Assembly (NCBI RefSeq): GCF_003711225.1
Contig: NZ_CP031030.1
Location: 1,364,001-1,428,000, forward strand
DNA: 64,000 bases
Source of the DNA: Runella sp. SP2
Lineage (GTDB): Bacteria; Bacteroidota; Bacteroidia; Cytophagales; Spirosomataceae
Reading direction: 5' to 3'
A program made the position numbers and the translations under genes. Every line of letters begins with the position of its first letter. The first letter of the stretch is position 1. The notes beneath the pieces were generated by a model that saw nothing but the letters and a program-made list of their open reading frames with translations, searched no databases and had not been told where the DNA came from. Below are positions 60,712-64,000 of this stretch, piece after piece.

Positions 60712-61993
60712 AAAAACAAAAAACACTAAATATATATCATTATCTATGTTATTAGTGATGATATTATACATGATTTGTGTCATATTTAAATTACCTGAGT
60801 TTGTTATGTGGGGTGTGAGAACTGGAATTCTTTTAGTTTTTTACAAATACATAATATTTTATTTTAATATAAAACAAATAGATAAAACTGGATTCAGTAT
60901 AGTATTTTTTTTTATTTTATGGCAGCTAATTAATTTCTTAAGAGCTTGTTATTATGCTGAAGGGTATTGGATGTGGAAGAATATAGTTAACCAATTATTT
61001 ATATCATTATTTTACATAATAATTTTAATTTCTGTAAACTTAAAAATTGTACGTGATTATTTGAAGTTTTATTGGGTCTTTTCAATTCCACTGGCAATAT
61101 TATCTCAATTATATTACCAGAATATTCAGCAGTTAAATTACATGCCTCATATATTATTAATGTTATGTTTTATATTTATACCAAAGACACATAAATGGTT
61201 TCTTGTAGGGTTATTTTTTTTGTTTTTATCAACTTTTGAACATAGGAATGATATGGGCAAACTAATTATAGCTTTTGTAGTTGGAATTTCTTTAATTTAT
61301 TTACATTCAACTGTTTTAATAAGAGTAATAAAAATACTTCAATTTGCTTTATTATTAACTCCAATAATATTATCAATAACAGGTTATATAGGTGTTTTTA
61401 ACCCGTTTCAAATGGATAAATATATAAAAGGAGATTATTACTTTATAGCAACAAAGAATAAAGTTGTAGAGAAAAGAAGCTTCAAATTAGATACCAGAAC
61501 GTTTATATATGAAAATGTTTTATATACACTAAACAAGAATAATGATTTTTGGTGTGGAAGAAGCCCAGCTTTTGGCGACGAGGGAGGTACTTTTGAAGAT
61601 AATTTGATTACTGGTTTAAAAGGAAGATATGGAAATGAAGTGGGTATTATGGATATCCTTTTGTGGTATGGATTAATTGGAGTTGTACTTTATTTTTTAA
61701 TATTTATTAGAGCCAGCTACTTAGCAATTTATAAAAGTAAAAATAGAATAATAAAAGCACTTGGTTTGTATGTTTCTTTTTTATGGATGATGTCTTTTAT
61801 TTGGGAAAAACCTTTATTTGAAACTTTTTTCATGATTGATTTAGTTATGCTAGGTATTTGTTTATCAAAACAATTTAGATATTTAACCGATATTGAAATG
61901 AAGGCATGGGTAAGCAGTATTTTTGTAAAACCAATTAATGTAAAAAAAGAGCCGTATGAAACTACTTTGGCTTTCAAACGTTCTATTTCCTGA
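60704..61993 (+). CDS. Wzy-like polysaccharide polymerase, multi-spanning
   Basis: The 429-aa protein is made of about 10-12 hydrophobic segments (LSMLLVMILYMICVIF, ILLVFYKYIIFYFNI, LIAFVVGISLIYLHS, YGLIGVVLYFLIFIRASYL). A large loop between residues about 230 and 310 contains ERRSF-like basic/aromatic residues and NNDFWCGRSPAFGDEG. This is the usual look of O-antigen or capsule polymerases, which are too diverged for motif assignment. Location between glycosyltransferase genes with overlaps on both sides supports the call. Confidence 0.78.
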   Translation: MVKKTKNTKYISLSMLLVMILYMICVIFKLPEFVMWGVRTGILLVFYKYIIFYFNIKQIDKTGFSIVFFFILWQLINFLRACYYAEGYWMWKNIVNQLFISLFYIIILISVNLKIVRDYLKFYWVFSIPLAILSQLYYQNIQQLNYMPHILLMLCFIFIPKTHKWFLVGLFFLFLSTFEHRNDMGKLIIAFVVGISLIYLHSTVLIRVIKILQFALLLTPIILSITGYIGVFNPFQMDKYIKGDYYFIATKNKVVEKRSFKLDTRTFIYENVLYTLNKNNDFWCGRSPAFGDEGGTFEDNLITGLKGRYGNEVGIMDILLWYGLIGVVLYFLIFIRASYLAIYKSKNRIIKALGLYVSFLWMMSFIWEKPLFETFFMIDLVMLGICLSKQFRYLTDIEMKAWVSSIFVKPINVKKEPYETTLAFKRSIS

Positions 61994-63185
61994 AGTTTGT
62001 ACGGAATTGAATTTACCTATTCCAGTAATTGGTGGTTGGATGGAGTCTGGAGCAAAGTCTCTTATAAATGATTTCTCTAATCACATAGACTTAGCTGTTA
62101 TTATGTTATATAACGGTAATAAGATAATATACATTGATAAATATAAAATTAAATATTATTTAGTTCCAAGGAATGATTCTGGTTTGAAATTTAACTTTGA
62201 AGAAGTTAATAAGCATTTTAGACCAGATTTAGTTCATATTCACGGTACCGAGTATTCTCATTCTTTAGCTTATATTAATGCATGTGGAATATCTAATGTA
62301 GTGGTTTCTATTCAAGGCTTAGTGAGTGTATATTCTAGGTATTATTTTGGAGGTATTAAAAGGAGACAATTATTTCCTACTTTAAGAGATATACTAAAGA
62401 TTGACACACTTTTTCTTCAGTATAAAGACATGGTAAGAAGAGGGAAGAATGAAATTGAACTACTTAAAAAAATTGAACATGTCATTGGAAGAACTAGGTG
62501 GGATCAGTCAAATGTCTGGGCTATAAACCCATTTGTTACTTATCATTTGTGTAATGAAACCTTACGTGACTCATTTTATAGCATTCAATGGAAAATTGAC
62601 GAATGTGAACCATATAGTATTTTTTTAAGCCAAGCTCATTACCCAATTAAAGGATTGCAACAAGTAATCAAAGCGGTTTCAATAGTTAAATTACATTGTC
62701 CAGAAATTAAGGTTAAAATTGCTGGCGTTGACTTACTTAATAAATCTTACTGGAAAATAAGTGGATATGGAAATTATATCAAAAGACTTTTAAGAAAATA
62801 TGATGTTTTTGAAAATTTTATTTTTCTTGGTTCACTATCAGAAAAAGAGATAACTTTACAATATCTAAAAGCTAATATATTTATTTGCCCATCGTCTATC
62901 GAGAATAGTCCAAATTCTGTAGGTGAAGCACAATTAGTTGGCACACCATGTATTGCTTCATATGTAGGAGGTAATATGGATATGATTGAAGATAAAGTGT
63001 CTGGGTTCTTATATCGTTATGAAGAAGTTGAGTTGTTAGCATATAGAATATGTCAACTTTTTGAAAATCCTAAGCTCTGCAAGAAATTTTCTAATCAAGG
63101 TAGGATTGCTGCACAGTTAAGGCATGATTCCCGTAAAAATGCACAGGATTTGTTTTTTATATATACATCAATTCTTAACCAATGA
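61956..63185 (+). CDS. GT4 family glycosyltransferase
   Basis: The 409-aa protein starts MKLLWLSNVLFPEVCTELNLPIPVIGGWMESGAKSLI, overlapping the polymerase gene by 38 bases. The C-terminal half has IFLSQAHYPIKGLQQVIKAV, IKVKIAGVDLLNKSYW and the nucleotide-sugar site ICPSSIENSPNSVGEAQLVGTPCIASYVGGN, typical of GT4. Overlap of ATGA with the following acyltransferase continues the tight operon. Acceptor and donor are unknown. Confidence 0.9.
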   Translation: MKLLWLSNVLFPEVCTELNLPIPVIGGWMESGAKSLINDFSNHIDLAVIMLYNGNKIIYIDKYKIKYYLVPRNDSGLKFNFEEVNKHFRPDLVHIHGTEYSHSLAYINACGISNVVVSIQGLVSVYSRYYFGGIKRRQLFPTLRDILKIDTLFLQYKDMVRRGKNEIELLKKIEHVIGRTRWDQSNVWAINPFVTYHLCNETLRDSFYSIQWKIDECEPYSIFLSQAHYPIKGLQQVIKAVSIVKLHCPEIKVKIAGVDLLNKSYWKISGYGNYIKRLLRKYDVFENFIFLGSLSEKEITLQYLKANIFICPSSIENSPNSVGEAQLVGTPCIASYVGGNMDMIEDKVSGFLYRYEEVELLAYRICQLFENPKLCKKFSNQGRIAAQLRHDSRKNAQDLFFIYTSILNQ

Positions 63186-63790
63186 TTATTTTTATAATTT
63201 ACAAGTCGATTAGAAGAGCTTGGAAATATTTAAGAGCTATTATAGATAAATTATATTTCATATTCCTTTTTAAAGGAAATAAAGTAATTTATGCTAATTT
63301 TAAGTGTATTGGTACTCCCTATGTCATGGTAGCAAAGGGCGGCAGTTTTTCAATAGGAAAAAACTTCTCCATGAACAATGGTATCTCAGGTAATCCAATA
63401 GGGTGTTATGACCGTTGTACTTTCTTTGTGGACAGAGGGGCAAAATTGAGTATTGGCGACAATGTGGGAATGTCTCAAGCGGCATTGATTTGCCATCAGA
63501 GCATTACAATTGGCAATTATGTAAAAATAGGGGGTGGGGTGAAAATTTATGATACCGATTTCCATTCTTTAAATCCTGTCATTCGCGCGAGTAAAAATGA
63601 TTTAATACACAAAGTAAAAGCCCCCGTTGTTGTTAAAGATAATGTTTTTATTGGGGCTTTCACAATCATTCTTAAAGGAGTTACTATTGGACAAAATTCA
63701 ATAATTGGTGCTGGTTCTGTTGTTACAAAATCAGTACCAGACAATCAAGTTTGGGCTGGTAATCCAGCAAGGTTTATAAGAGCACTTTAA
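63182..63790 (+). CDS. Left-handed beta-helix (hexapeptide) acyltransferase
   Basis: The 202-aa protein has the isoleucine-patch repeats of LbH acetyltransferases (SIGKNFSMNNGISG, LSIGDNVGMSQAALIC, ITIGNYVKIGGGVKIYD, NVFIGAFTIILKGVTIGQNSIIGAGSVVTKS) and the common end NQVWAGNPARFI. The His in LICHQ or TDFHSL may be catalytic. It probably acetylates a sugar of the repeat unit. The first 40 codons are very AT-rich and the rest is closer to host composition, marking the other edge of the cassette. Confidence 0.92.
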   Translation: MIIFIIYKSIRRAWKYLRAIIDKLYFIFLFKGNKVIYANFKCIGTPYVMVAKGGSFSIGKNFSMNNGISGNPIGCYDRCTFFVDRGAKLSIGDNVGMSQAALICHQSITIGNYVKIGGGVKIYDTDFHSLNPVIRASKNDLIHKVKAPVVVKDNVFIGAFTIILKGVTIGQNSIIGAGSVVTKSVPDNQVWAGNPARFIRAL

Positions 63791-64000
63791 GTGAAAACTA
63801 TCGCAGTCCTAATCACCGTCCACAACCGTAAAAATAAAACCCTGCAATGCTTGACTCATCTTTTTGACCAACAAGCAGTGGAAGGGTATCAGTTGGAGGT
63901 GTACCTCACCGACGACGGATGCACAGATGGGACAGTCCAAGCAGTGACAAATCAATACCCTTCGGTACAAATTGTACAAGGTGATGGTACTTTGTTTTGG
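63791..64000 (+). CDS. GT2 family glycosyltransferase, cut by window end
   Basis: The frame begins with GTG directly after the acyltransferase stop (the preceding in-frame codon is that TAA). Seventy codons are visible: MKTIAVLITVHNRKNKTLQCL, then QLEVYLTDDGCTDGTVQAV, the N-terminal GT2 pattern with the DDG site. The gene continues outside the window. Base composition is host-like, unlike the genes just before. It belongs to the same polysaccharide operon. Confidence 0.88.
   Translation, partial: MKTIAVLITVHNRKNKTLQCLTHLFDQQAVEGYQLEVYLTDDGCTDGTVQAVTNQYPSVQIVQGDGTLFW

Overview
The window looks like a chromosomal segment of a Bacteroidota bacterium, most likely Cytophagales (Spirosoma/Runella-like). 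The evidence is the gene content: PorD/DUF4835, GldC, type IX secretion sorting domains, a gliding-motility-associated C-terminal (CHU_C) domain, an UpxY-type antiterminator, a fused CusA-TolC exporter, few Shine-Dalgarno sequences, and promoters of the TTG-N19-23-TAnnTTTG type. The genus cannot be fixed from sequence alone. No rRNA, tRNA, insertion sequence or CRISPR array was seen.

Layout. 1-10.1 kb (minus strand): a housekeeping and envelope block with bamD, rpoZ, coaBC and a partial porD, a T9SS cargo protein, an OstA-like protein, argC with gldC, and lon. 10.1-12.8 kb: groEL/groES and a leader rich in palindromes. 12.8-18.9 kb: small mixed genes (conserved hypothetical, TetR, peroxiredoxin, ROK kinase, EVE protein, exported 533-aa protein, RlmI-like methyltransferase). 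18.9-24.9 kb: a Tat-exported Gfo/Idh/MocA oxidoreductase divergent from two paralogous GMC oxidoreductases, with a possible PD-(D/E)XK-fold protein between them. 25.0-29.6 kb (minus): a six-gene redox operon with a c-type cytochrome, flavocytochrome-c sulfide-dehydrogenase-like flavoprotein, Rieske protein, DUF5777 beta-barrel, YceI and a CX4CH cytochrome lipoprotein. 29.8-31.7 kb: an ECF sigma factor with a putative transmembrane partner that also carries a barrel-like domain. 31.9-38.0 kb (minus): a heavy-metal efflux operon (CzcB-like adaptor, CusA-TolC fusion, His-rich small protein). 38.2-46.5 kb: assorted enzymes, a large CHU_C adhesin-like protein and RlmD. 46.8-64.0 kb: an exopolysaccharide/capsule locus.

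The polysaccharide locus starts with a priming glycosyl-phosphate transferase, a divergent PHP-type tyrosine phosphatase (CpsB/YwqE), a Wza-like exporter and a Wzc-like tyrosine autokinase. Next come gmd, a leader with a duplicated element, an UpxY/NusG-like antiterminator and a mannose-1-phosphate guanylyltransferase. Then follow a Wzx flippase, a fucosyltransferase-like enzyme, a methyltransferase, two GT4 enzymes, a DUF6625 protein, a Wzy-like polymerase, a hexapeptide acyltransferase and a GT2 cut by the window end. From inside wzx to inside the acyltransferase the DNA is strikingly AT-rich, which suggests an exchanged serotype-like cassette with both junctions inside genes.

Points most worth a second look: the flavocytochrome/Rieske/DUF5777/YceI operon beside an ECF sigma pair, the duplicated leader element ahead of the UpxY gene, the cassette boundaries, a tandem duplication that appears to have moved the start of the DUF6625 gene, TGTCA/TGACA palindromes ahead of lon and groES, and long inverted repeats on both sides of the czcB-like gene.
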